Assembly (NCBI GenBank): GCA_002105175.1
Contig: MCGE01000035.1
Span: 124,001 to 188,000, forward strand
DNA from: Absidia repens
Taxonomy: Eukaryota > Mucoromycota > Mucoromycetes > Mucorales > Cunninghamellaceae
Reading direction: 5' to 3'
DNA length: 64,000 nt
The translations under genes and the position numbers were made by a program. The first letter of the stretch is position 1, and every line of letters begins with the position of its first letter. This document shows positions 33,890 to 44,103 of this stretch, piece by piece. The notes under the pieces are model-generated. The model was given only the letters and a program-made list of their open reading frames with translations. It was not told the DNA's origin and made no database searches.

Positions 33890-35981
33890 ATGACCAAGGA
33901 CGAGCCAGTGGAACATCTCTTTCAAGGTATGACATGGCTTCATAGAAAATGTAAAAAAAAAAACCAAAAAAAAACAACAACAGCGAATAACTCGACTATA
34001 TTTTTTGTAGAATTAACCTGTGACGATACTCAGCAGCAGCAGCAGCAACAGCAAAAACCATTTCACGTTGTACTTGTTGATATTGAATTGGCTGCACGTG
34101 ATAAAATTATCCATTGTGTTGAAAAGCCACTGGAAGGGGACATTGAAGAATTAAGCTTTGTTGCATTATCTTACCGTTGGGGCGAATTAGAAGAAACATT
34201 GATTGACACGAAATGTGGCTATATTGCATCAATCACGTCATTTGCATTGGATGATTTTTATGACCTTTGCGATTCGATGAGGGCGGAGCCCGATTTGGAA
34301 TCGATTAATTATGTGTGGGTGGATGCCATATGTGTGGATCAAACCAATTTTGAACGACGTAAAGCCACTATTCATCAGATGAGCAACATTTACGAAAAAG
34401 CTACGTATATTTTGGCAGTGCCTGATCTTCACAAAAAACACTTGAGAAACGTATCGCAAACAAATGCTGATATCATGGACGATCTTTATGATCATGGGGA
34501 ATATATCTATTACCTCATTCAAGGAAATACGGAACAGCTCGCTCAACTGGACAGTGAATTTCTCGACAATATCAACGTGCCAAAAGATCCAATGTTAAGA
34601 CGGGTGCTGACAAAATATACCAACTGTTTTATGGAAGGATTTACCAAAACTACGAATATATTTCGCGACACTGAACCCGAGACATTAGTTGAACAATTAT
34701 ACGACATCAGCTACGGAGAAACGTCGACCAACCGTCATCCTTACGCCGACGTTGCGATTGGGAAAAACCCAACACAGGCTGACCGCTACGCCTTTTTTGA
34801 AGATTGGTTTGGTTGCAATATAGAGGATGGGAATTATGGTTTGGAATGGCGGGGCAATGCATATTATGATGGCTCTCCGAAATTGTCATGGAAGGATTAT
34901 ACCATTAGAAGGAACAACGCTATTCGACAAATCATGAAATTTTTGAATGATCTCTTCGTGGATTGGTCATCTCGTGTTTGGGTGATCAGCGAATACCATA
35001 TTGCAAAAAAGAAAAACAACCTAAAGTATTGGTTTATTGGAATAGCAACATATGAGCTAAGAAGATTGCCATTTCTTGAATTTGATTTTTTGGACTCTAC
35101 ATCATCCTCTGCCGGTCGAAACGCTGAATTAGACATTGGACAACCATCCTCAATCTACTTAAAATTCCATGGAATGATGACTAGACAACTCGTGGATCAA
35201 TGCTTTTTTGAAATGATGCTCTGTGGTAAGGCGAGTAAAATTGGTGAGTCTGCCCCCCCCTTTTTTTTTTTTTTTTTTTGGAAATTGGCAGTACAGTTTA
35301 ATTTTTTATATTAATATTTATGTGGTAGAGGACCGATTTTACGCCATTTTGCCGCAATCAAAGTATAAGGACAAAATCAACCAAGTGACTCATTGGAAAA
35401 TTAGTAATATGGTTTCGGTCAAGTTGAAACTATTCGAGATAATGGATACCAAAGACAAGTTGACCCTTTTATTTTTAGCTGGGTGCCAAGAAATTTCATT
35501 CTCCACGGATCCTGTATTACCAACATTTGCAACATCGACAATTTTCAAGTCGACATGTAGATTATTTTCCCCAGAGTCTCCACTCAATTTTGACTTGGGC
35601 AACAAATCCACCATCACACTTCATCATCATACTCGTGACTCCCACCTGTATTATTTTCTTCAGTTGACGGTCAAGAAATATTATGTAATAGATGTTCCCT
35701 CTGATTATCGTGATTACTGTGGTTCTAAATTTATTATAAAGGCATGCGACAATCTTCAACTCAACTTGGACAGTTCGGAGATAAAGATTGTATGTCTCAC
35801 TTACTTCGACGAAAGTACCCTGGAGTCATATGCTGAATGGGAAGCAAGCAATGACTGTAAACTGTATCTGCTTGGAAATTTTGAAAAAAACAAATGGACC
35901 ATGCTTACGTCTTACTGGAAAAACATTGAGTTGAAACATAGTGTCATTATTAATAATGGTAAAGTTTTTAATATATATTGA
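33890..35981 (+). CDS. HET-domain protein (class I), intact, 640 aa
   Basis: Join of 33890-33926, 34011-35243 and 35329-35981 (641 codons, all phases agree). Exon 1 codes MTKDEPVEHLFQ; ELTCDDT and a Gln run then lead into KPFHVVLVDIE. HET motif 1 (FVALSYRWGE) is at residues 62-71, motif 2 (VWVDAICVDQ) near 114-123, motif 3 (RVWVISEYHIAKKK) near 334 and EDRFYAILPQSKYKDK from 424; the end is GKVFNIY. Intron 2 begins GTGAGTCTG and holds a C/T-rich tract. An upstream ATG at 33812 gives a longer reading only by running through intron 1, so it was not chosen. Closest relative is 44104-46321. Confidence 0.5.
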
Positions 35982-36379
35982 AAAAGTAGCCCAATGATTG
36001 CCTCATCAATAAATAAATAAAAACTAGCTTTTTCTTCATTAAATCATGCGGAACTGGGATTAAAGATGGAAAGTGTTGTGCCTTACAGTACATACTGCTG
36101 AAGCAGCAAAATGCTTTACCTTAGTGGTCATTAGAGTAGTTACTTCAATGAGAGACCAAAAAAATAAAAAAATAAAAAAAAAATTCATCCAACAAACACA
36201 GTATACATATAAAGATTAACCAAGAACCTATTTCAGTAATTGTATAGCAAGAACAAATATAATTTTATTTGACATTAAAGAAAAGGTGTGGGTAAAAGGA
36301 ATGCTATGTAATGGTGAAAGAGACAACTAAATATACAACATACATCCATATAATAAAAGTAGTGCGCGAAATCTAAAAG
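35982..36379. other. 3-prime flank of HET gene
   Basis: AATAAA near 36010-36020 follows the stop. 36230-36330 (TTATTTGACATTAAAG, ATGTAATGGTGAAAGAG) is the start of the inverted relative of 3.8-3.3 k. No gene. Confidence 0.5.
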
Positions 36380-36730
36380 CTAAAGTTTCGTTTTCAAGCC
36401 TTTCCAAATAGATGCAGGACGAGGTAATGCAATAGAGGCTATTATGAAAAGATTTATGTGCTTTGCTTGATGAGAATGTTTTTCAGGAGATACCATGAGA
36501 ATAGAAAGAGTATGTTGAGGTTGTGGTTGGTGTTCATCAGAGAATGACGAAATTGTGGAACTTGTATCTGTTGGCGGCATCCCCTATATTGACAATGGAT
36601 GCCGACAATAAGGACGCTGTGCTTGAGGAGGGAGAGACAATAAAGGAGTTTTGGCGAGGAGAAAGATGAGGTAATGTACGTCGTCCTGCATCCCTTGTTT
36701 GATGATATTGATCATGTCAACGCATGGAGC
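36380..36730 (-). CDS. Possible small gene, unknown, weak
   Basis: Two open pieces on the minus strand. 36720-36630 (ATG near 36714) reads MINIIKQGMQDDVHYLIFLL. 36580-36380 reads MPPTDTSSTISSFSDEHQP and ends IWKGLKTKL. An ATATAG acceptor at about 36583 could link them, but no strong donor is seen. The inverted relative at 3.4-3.75 k is degraded, with indels that are not multiples of three. A pseudogene or noncoding duplicate is equally possible. Confidence 0.5.
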
Positions 36731-37254
36731 TGAGTGATTTTGGTAAGGTTGTTTTTTTTTTTTTTTTTGTCCCGTGCAATATCTGCTAAAAGATCAAAAT
36801 CGACGAGTAAAACGAAATTGAACGTCGTTGCTTACTATAAAGTTCGCCGTAAATTTTGAGGTACTTCCAATGTATCGCCACCTTTCATTCATCTTCCTTT
36901 TTGACAACCGGAGCTCCGCCTTTTTTTTTCTTGTCAAGGAACCCGATCGAAAACCTAATCACATAAAATGATGCTTAGATCAAGTCGACCAATGATAGTA
37001 TGTAGCTACTGTACTTTTTTTTTTTTTTTTTGCATACATAAAAAAAGAAAACCGTGGATGTTTGAAATTCGGACCATCAGATGGGCGGGGGAAGGGACAA
37101 TTTTAGAATGAAAGCAAATATCACTAAAGGGTATTATTTATGGAATGCACAGCAACCGTCGACACTAATCAAAGAGAAGGTAGCGAAAAAGGGACCTACT
37201 ACATACGTATAGCATGATTAAGCGACTAACGGGGTATTTTTCATTGAAGTATAA

Positions 37255-37480
37255 AAAAACATATTTTATTTAAATGTAGATCAAACTATAGACAAATAAA
37301 GATCAAGCTAAGCTAATGAAGCCATCTAGTGGTGGATCCGAAATCACGAGTCCAAAATGAAAGAGTTTCCCCATGCATCTTTGTATTGCATTTTTCAAAA
37401 TGCCCCTGATTCAAGTTCTAACACTAATCGAAGTTGACCAGTACTTCATTGAGGTTACAATGAAGATGTTGTGCTTGAAA
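37255..37480 (-). other. Companion terminal-exon element, solo copy
   Basis: A T15 tract and CAAG precede HLHCNLNEVLVNFD-stop; the GATTAGTGTTAGAACTTGAAT, CATGGGGAAACTC and TTTAAATAAAATATG blocks follow. The upstream exon near 37620-37670 is reduced to a CTTGCTTGAAAAAATAAAG remnant. No HET gene or promoter follows. Confidence 0.5.
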
Positions 37481-37689
37481 AAAAAAAAAAAAAGTAAGAG
37501 AAGGAGGGTGAAAATAAATAAATAAAAATAGAAAATCATGCAAATCGGCGTTTAAACATTTTGGCACTCAATTTTTATCGAAATATATTTTGCTAAAAAC
37601 GGTTGGATGGTGTTGAAAACTCACGCATCTGCTATTTTAGCTCTTTATTTTTTCAAGCAAGCTACAGTCGAGAAAGTTAGGTTGGGACA

Positions 37690-38316
37690 GGTTAGTTGAA
37701 AATGTGTCACCATTCTCAATATGGGGTCAAACTCCGCGAAAATGGGTCAAGCTTGTCAAAGTGGGTCAGGTTGGTGAAAGTGGGTCAGGGCGGCGAACAA
37801 AAAAAAAAAAAAGATATCAAGGCTGAGTAGCATCAAATAAATAATGGCCATCAATGCCGCCCTCGTTACCAGTCCCATGCTCCTCATCACATCTCTGGAT
37901 TCCATATGACTCACTAGCAGGTAGTTCCTTAAAAAAAAAAAAAAAAAAAAAAAACGAATCCCTCCTTCTGTCAGTCCCCTACATAGATATTAGTTTTCTC
38001 TAAATTCTTCTCTACCCCACGAACTCCCTCTCACCATTTAGCCATCCTTTTCCTTTTGAGTTATTCCACCCATCATAGCAATCCCATCCATCATATATAT
38101 ACATATATACTTTATTCTTTAACCACGGCCACCGCTCTTTTGACGCGATCACCGGTCTTTATTTTAATTTTAATAAACGACATACTACAAAAAAAAAAAA
38201 AAAAAAAAAAAAAAATAATGGAGTAGTTTATTGGGTGTATGTAACAGATAAACTCTAAAAAGAATGAAGACAGATATCAAGGGTAAAGAAGATAATGTTT
38301 GTTCGATAAAAAGAAG

Positions 38317-38347
<31 letters not shown>

Positions 38348-38655
38348 CTAATAATTGAAGGAGATTAAACGTGAATAATACCAAGTCGAAAAGGAAGAGT
38401 GGTCTACCATTCTTTTTGCTTTTTACGTTTCATTCGTGGTTTTCAAATACTGATATTGACTATACCAGCAAAAGATTTGGCGCCCAGTATGGTATGAGAT
38501 ACAGCCCTATCAACCAGTTTTACACATAGGCTTCATCATCATCAATAAATTTGCAGCCGAGTAATAATGGTATATAATTTTATTTTGAATAAAAGTGTAC
38601 TAAACTAATGGACCTAGCTACACCAAGGTATCATATGAGAGGCGTGTGTGGTAAA
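37690..38655. repeat. Gene-free stretch with short tandem GTGGGTCAGG and AT microsatellite
   Basis: 37735-37795 repeats a GGGTCAR..T/GG..AAAGTG unit about three times. Poly(A) runs lie at 37931-37954 and 38188-38215, and an (AT)n run at 38321-38347. No gene is supported. Confidence 0.5.
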
Positions 38656-39187
38656 CTAATTGAATTTATCCTGAACACTAACATCCACCTCCAGAAGGCC
38701 CACCCGTTGCTTTTCAAGCAATGATGTGATTCGTTCCTGTTCGATGAGGTCGGCCTATAGGTTTAAATACAAAATAAAAATAAACAACATATCTTTGGTA
38801 CCAAGCAAAAAAAAAAAAAAAAAAAAAAAAAAAGATAGCTTACCTTTAACTTCAGGAGAAGTTCGAACACCTTTATCCAGTCCCACCGTTCATCGAAGGT
38901 CGTTGGTATCTTGGCAGAGCGAACCTGAATAAAAGAGTATCGGTCCGGATTGAGCATACGAGTGGCAGAGAGTGTCATGGTGTCATCGATGAAGTGGATT
39001 CCAAAGATTTGCCGTTGAAGAAACGTATCGTAAGAAGACCGCGCGTACTTTTTCAGATCTATCTTGAGACAATTGCTTGTATTGCTGATTTGTTTGAGGC
39101 TATCTTCTTCAGTATGTTCTCCGTCGTCACTATCGTATCAAAAAAGAAACAGGGTATTCATAAAAAAGGTAAAAACGTCAGTTGCTT

Positions 39188-39222
<35 letters not shown>

Positions 39223-40636
39223 TGTGTTTACCCAGATGATTCGATTAGAAGCCTTTCCATTTTATCCTTGACCGATATACCAACCCCATCTAATAATGAT
39301 CGAAGTGGTACTGATTGTGGTAGACATAGTGATAGAATTCGATTGGCAATAAGTCCCTTCTCGCACCTATTTTTGAATTTGTTTCTAGTAAGTAACATGT
39401 AAGAATCATTTTGGATTCTGCTTACCAAGTAAAGTTCATCAATCCAGTGATCCCAGCAAAGGCCTTGAATATCGGAATGAAGTGTTCAGAAAATGGTGTT
39501 CTTTCGTTTGTTGAGGTGTTGTTGTTCCGGGTGACCAAGCAATTCAGTCTAAAGTCAGTCAGTACATGGCGGATCATATCATTGTTGCTAAGTTCCTCGT
39601 TGCTACACTTGTCGTACCCATTATTCCAAAGGTATCGGGGAATGTCATCCAAGTTCTGATCCAATGCCTCTTTCAAAAAATTAAACGTACCAGGCGCATT
39701 TTTCAGGGTTTGGTTTTGATGTTGCTGTTCCATATTGTCGAGGTAAATCTTTTTGCAGAATGAGGATGATCGTGCTGCGTGGTGTTCAGAGAGGACTATT
39801 TCAAAGGATGATTTTAAAGTCGCCAGATCTTCTTCATTCAGTCGTGGTTTGTGCGGAGATGTCATGTATTGGCGGGGAGTAAGGTACGGATAGGTCTTGG
39901 TCTTTTTTTTCAGTCGAAGCATGTTCTATCGATATTAAAAATAAAAGATATAAAGTGAGTTTAAGTCGTCCCCACTATTTTTCAACGTGATGTCACCCAT
40001 CATATAATTTGACTTACTTTGTCAGTCAAGAAGATGTCATAATCGTCATCCTTGTTGTTTCTGTTGCTGCTGTCGCTGGGGTCACTGTTATTGTCATCGT
40101 CGTTGTCATCAAGTTCAGAGTCCAGACGCCTTTTCCCCTTGCTGCCCTATAAGAGCGTATGTTTGTAACCCATTTCTATAAAAGTACTAGCCCCATACCA
40201 ATTTAACTTACACTCTCGCCTGGACCAAAGTTATTTTGTTCCATGTGTTCTATGTTTCCAGTATTGATGAAAGCTGCCGTTTGATCTATGTGTTGTACGT
40301 TTGGCGTGGAGTCGTTGCTTGCCAAATAAAGATCCTTGACATCCTTGTACTTTGGTGTGTGTTTCTAAAAAAACAAAGCAAGATGTTAGTATAATACGCG
40401 GGAAGAAACGCGTATAATATATATCATAAATCACTTACCGTCCAGCTTTCCAGGAATTCATTCGCCTTGTCCCGGTGTACTTTCTTTTTATGGTTCCGGT
40501 TGATGTCCCAAAGCAACCGTTGTAAATAGAACATATGTTCATGGAAATCTTTGTCAGGATAACGTTTCTTGATCTCCGCAAAAGCCTCCATAAGGATCCA
40601 ATCAGCTGGTTTAGTTCTTTCAAAGTAATCCACCAT
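38656..40636 (-). CDS. Family-2 uncharacterised protein, intact, 499 aa, seven exons
   Basis: Join of 40636-40439, 40364-40212, 40146-40018, 39925-39426, 39366-39232, 39129-38844 and 38754-38656: exactly 500 codons, all junctions GT-AG and in phase. It starts MVDYFERTKPADWILMEAF. An acidic Asn/Asp-rich linker with KGKRR (about 118-159) may carry a nuclear signal. The core is ERTPFSEHFIPIFKAFAGI...NFTW, with the W codon split by an intron, then CEKG. The C-terminal domain has FIDDTMTLSATRMLNPDRY and ...VFELLLKLK. No catalytic motif was recognised. From memory, similar proteins are common and unnamed in Mucorales; not searched. Broken relatives lie at 27.3, 51 and 60 k. The exact phase of seven exons argues it is functional. 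Confidence 0.5.
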
Positions 40637-40914
40637 AATAATAGTGAAGAAAAAGGTTAAAGAAAAAAAAAAAGTTCTGAGGTCGCGCCCAAATAAAAGT
40701 AGGTTGCTGAATTGTTCGCCGCGTCACACTTTAAATCTCCGCTGGTTTTCATTTTTTTTTCTGTAGGGCTGAAATCGGAAAGAATCGCTGCTCTCTTTTC
40801 TATTATTTATTCATTTTTATAGTGTTGAAGAAGAAACATGGTCTTATTCTTGGTAAGTGAAATTAAAAGTATATTATAAATGATGGACACAGCTTAATAT
40901 CATTTATTTTTTGT
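40637..40914. other. 5-prime flank and spacer
   Basis: Upstream region of the seven-exon gene on the minus strand. On the plus strand a short ATGGTCTTATTCTTG is followed by GTAAGTG (about 40838) and a TTTTTTGTAG near 40917, suggesting a spliced plus-strand transcript into the tandem repeat. Confidence 0.5.
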
Positions 40915-41968
40915 AGATGGTGGTGATATTATCTCTGTTCCTCAAGTCTGATTGATGTCTTGCGTTTTGCGTTTTACTGGGTGTACCGACGTCATGGCAC
41001 GGCCCTATGTTCCTTGGTGATTGTACTATAGACTCGGAGGGAGGATAGCGGATTGAGGTCGTGCTATTCGTCTGATTGAGGTCAGCTTCATTGATTGTGG
41101 TTATCCGGATCAAGAAGAGTCTACTGGAAACTGGTGCCTTTGGTACTTGTGGGAAAGGTGTAGCCCTCACTTTATATACATATTGAACCGACCATGGCGT
41201 TAATTTGGATAGGTTGCGGGGTTGGATGGAGTCGATTGCGGTTTACACCATCACTGATTGAGGTCAGCTGCAGCCGGTACATTCTGTTTGGAAAACGCTT
41301 GATATCAATTTACTTTATGGAACGGGTGATATCGCCACTGCTTTTTATTTAGTAAGTAGCGATGGAAAATAGACATGGAATGAATGGTTGACTACGCTCA
41401 CTCACTCTCTCTCTCTCTCTCGTTTATAGTGCATATTGACAATGGAAACAAGGATGATCTGGAGATGGTGGTGATGTTATCTCTGTTCCTCAAGTCTGAT
41501 TGATGTCTTGCGTTTTGCGTTTTACTGGATGTACCGACGTCATGGCACGGCCCTATGTTCCTTGGTGATTGTACTATAGACTCGGAGGGAGGATAGCGGA
41601 TTGAGGTCGTGCTATTCGTCTGATTGAGGTCAGCTTCATTGATTGTGGTTATCCGGATCAAGAAGTGTCTACTGGAAACTGGTGCCTTTGGTACTTGTGG
41701 GAAAGGTGTAGCCCTCACTTTATATACATATTGAACCGACCATGACGTTATTTTGGATAGGCTGCGGGGTTGGATGGAGTCGATTGCGGTTTACACCATC
41801 ACTGATTGAGGTCAGCTGCAGCCGGTACATTCTGTTTGGAAAACGCTTGATATTAATTTACTTTATGGAACGGGTGATATCGCCACTGCTTTTTATTTAG
41901 TAAGTAGCGATGGAAAATAGACATGAAATGAATGGTTGACTACGCTCATTCTCTCTCTCTTTTATAGT
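40915..41968. repeat. Tandem duplication, unit about 547 bp
   Basis: Unit 1 is about 40915-41430 and unit 2 about 41462-41968, matching almost base for base (for example TTGCGTTTTGCGTTTTACTG in both). Each ends in a CT-repeat and a TTTATAG acceptor-like word. Minus-strand ORFs over each unit start with GTG and are probably not genes. A spliced noncoding RNA on the plus strand is possible. Confidence 0.5.
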
Positions 41969-42389
41969 TAACGCCAATGACCCCACACGAACAATTACGG
42001 TAATCTACGGTGGCAGCAACACAGCATTCCGACACCATCTCCAACGGAAATGTACCAGATGATGCTCCTTTTTGTATATCTATGGATCAGCAGCCTTCGA
42101 CAAGACGAATAGATCATGCAGCAAGCTCGCACACCAATTACATCTTCCTGGAAAAATATTCTGGCTGTCTCATCACCGTAAAGTCTACGCTGCTATGTCG
42201 TTATTATTGGCAGCATCAACAGGGCAGCTTGGAAAGCAACATGAAAGTCAGTTTCAATTATCAGCACAACAGTACTCGCAACAATGTGGACGCGCTCAAG
42301 TAAATGGAACAACACTATCGACACGAATTCGAAGGATGAAGTCTATTTGCGGATGTGACGGTAGTTTTTAGTGGTTCTGTACCTGGACT

Positions 42390-42569
42390 ATGAACTCTTG
42401 CGGACATTTTGATCAACTGGACGAAATGGCATACAAGTCGCTGTTATATTATAATATGAAGGCTCCTATCTGGCTTTTTGTTTTTTTGCTCATCCTGCTC
42501 GATACTCTGGTGTTCGTTTTGCCGGTCGTCTCAAGAAATTCCCTGTTTAATTTAGAAATGGTAGTCTAG
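42390..42569 (+). CDS. Small single-TM protein, 59 aa
   Basis: ATG at 42390, TAG at 42567-42569. The N-terminus is MNSCGHFDQLDEMAYKSLL, followed by a long hydrophobic segment (IWLFVFLLILLDTLVFVLP, about residues 27-45) and a short polar tail. AATAAA lies about 40 bases after the stop. It may be the last exon of a transcript starting near 40.8 k. No paralogue in the window and no family recognised, so confidence is limited. Confidence 0.5.
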   Translation: MNSCGHFDQLDEMAYKSLLYYNMKAPIWLFVFLLILLDTLVFVLPVVSRNSLFNLEMVV

Positions 42570-42984
42570 TGATTCCTTTATTATTATTATTATTATATTG
42601 AACCTCCAATAAAAACTGAATTGTCTTTATACTCAAATTGACTTCTGATCAATGTAGATAGATTATATCGGTTTTATTTCTGATATGTTGAATGGCGTGT
42701 GGGGATTCCATCAGTGGGGCCGATAGTTTAAGAAAGCTGATATCTCATGACACTGACTTTGTGGAGACACACCATTTTTTTTAAAAAAAAGGCAATACAG
42801 CCAAAGCAAAGAAATGATGACAAACAGTCTGGCAATGTACACAGGGTGGCGGTGGAGGTTTTGCCTGTTTATGGTATACATACTTCGCCTTGATATCTTT
42901 TTTTTTTAGTCATATTTTTTTATTCCCCTCCCCCTAGTTGACAAGACAATTAAACGCTAGAGAGATTAATGGTAAAAAGACAAG
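42570..42984. other. Intergenic
   Basis: Holds short homology to 32650-32790 near its right end (CAATTAAACGCTAGAGAGAT). No gene. Confidence 0.5.
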
Positions 42985-43240
42985 TTATATTTTATTTAAA
43001 AGTAGGTATAAAACAATGACAAATGACACCAATCTAAGCTAATGACGGCTTTATAACACTACCCTACGATGAAGGTTGAATCTAATGGTGGGTACGAAAT
43101 CAGGAATCCAAAATGGATAAGTTTCCACATGGAACTTTTGTTGCATTTTTACAAAATGCCCCTGATTCAGGTTCTAATCACTAATCCAAGTTGACCAGCA
43201 CGTCATTGAGGTTACAATGAAGATGTTGTACCTGAAAAAA
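42985..43240 (-). other. Companion terminal exon of the 44.1 k HET cassette
   Basis: A T18 tract and CAG precede VQHLHCNLNDVLVNLD-stop; the UTR blocks and TTTAAATAAAATATAA near 42990 follow. Upstream exon text near 43420-43540 is broken by stops. Divergent to the HET gene at 44104. Confidence 0.5.
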
Positions 43241-43679
43241 AAAAAAAAAAAGTTGAAGAAAGAGAAAAGCGAAAAAAAGGGAATGGGAGGGTGAGAATAA
43301 ATAAATAAAAATAGAAAATCATGCGAAGCGGCGTTTAAACTCAATTTTTATTGAAATTTATTTTGTTAAAAACCGTCGGATGGTGCCGTAAAACTCAAGC
43401 ATCTGTCACTTTACCTCTTTATGTTTTCAAGCAAGTTAATAATTCAAGTTGATCAAGTCCTAAATTGAGGGGGGGGGGGAGGAGGGATACACGAACCGTC
43501 ATCGACAAGATGCAATGAATGAATCAAGTAGGAACGTGTGATTGGCTCATCCATCATGGTTGTTTACAGTTTATGCGTTGAACATCGGCTGAATTGTGTC
43601 TTTTTCCAGTTCTACTTTATTTCATGTTCATTTTTGTAACTACTTGCATAAAGATCAAGTAAGATTTGGTTTTTTTAAA

Positions 43680-44103
43680 AAAAAGAAAACACTATGCAAA
43701 AACAAATAAATAAATCATCTCAATATCGACATCTCGGTTCCCAGACCACGAGAATTAAAATGACGGAAATTTAAAAGATAGCAAGCACCCCCCAAAAAAA
43801 AAGAAAAAAAAATCAGGTACCAAATTTTATCAAAATGAATGACAGAGACCTGTCAAAAATGTTAAAAATAGATCTTCAAAAAAACTGATATCTATTGACT
43901 GTAGTAGGTTTCGACTTGATTATTTAATCAGCAACAACAAAACAACAACAACCAAGTACCGGCGTTAGACTTCCCCGGTCCAAACTTTAAATATGGCTTA
44001 TTTTGCAACTCCTCAAACGCTACACATGTGTCAGAAAAACATATTGGTGTATTCCTTTTTGTTAACGTTTTCTCTTTATCTCTTTATCCCCCTTCTTACC
44101 AAT
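43680..44103 (+). promoter_or_regulatory. Class I HET promoter block
   Basis: Same ordered words as at 33480-33889, including CATCTCGGTTCCCAGACCAC, CAGGTACC, GACAGAGACCTG, CAACAACAAAACAACAACAA and CAAACTTTAAATATGG, about 110 bases before the ATG. Confidence 0.5.

Noticed and set aside
33812..35314. A 500-codon ORF starting upstream of the HET gene at 33.9 k
   Set aside because: It reads through intron 1 and past the exon 2 donor; the spliced model gives the family N-terminus and C-terminus, so the long ORF is an artefact.
37330..37470. tRNA-derived SINE explanation for the dispersed element
   Set aside because: A GATTCAAGTTC word resembles a B box, but there is no A box at the right distance, and the conserved acceptor, stop and AATAAA fit a terminal exon better.
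40904..41718. Paired minus-strand ORFs over the 547-bp tandem repeat
   Set aside because: At least the first begins with GTG; the similarity is simply that of the DNA repeat, with no sign of a conserved frame.
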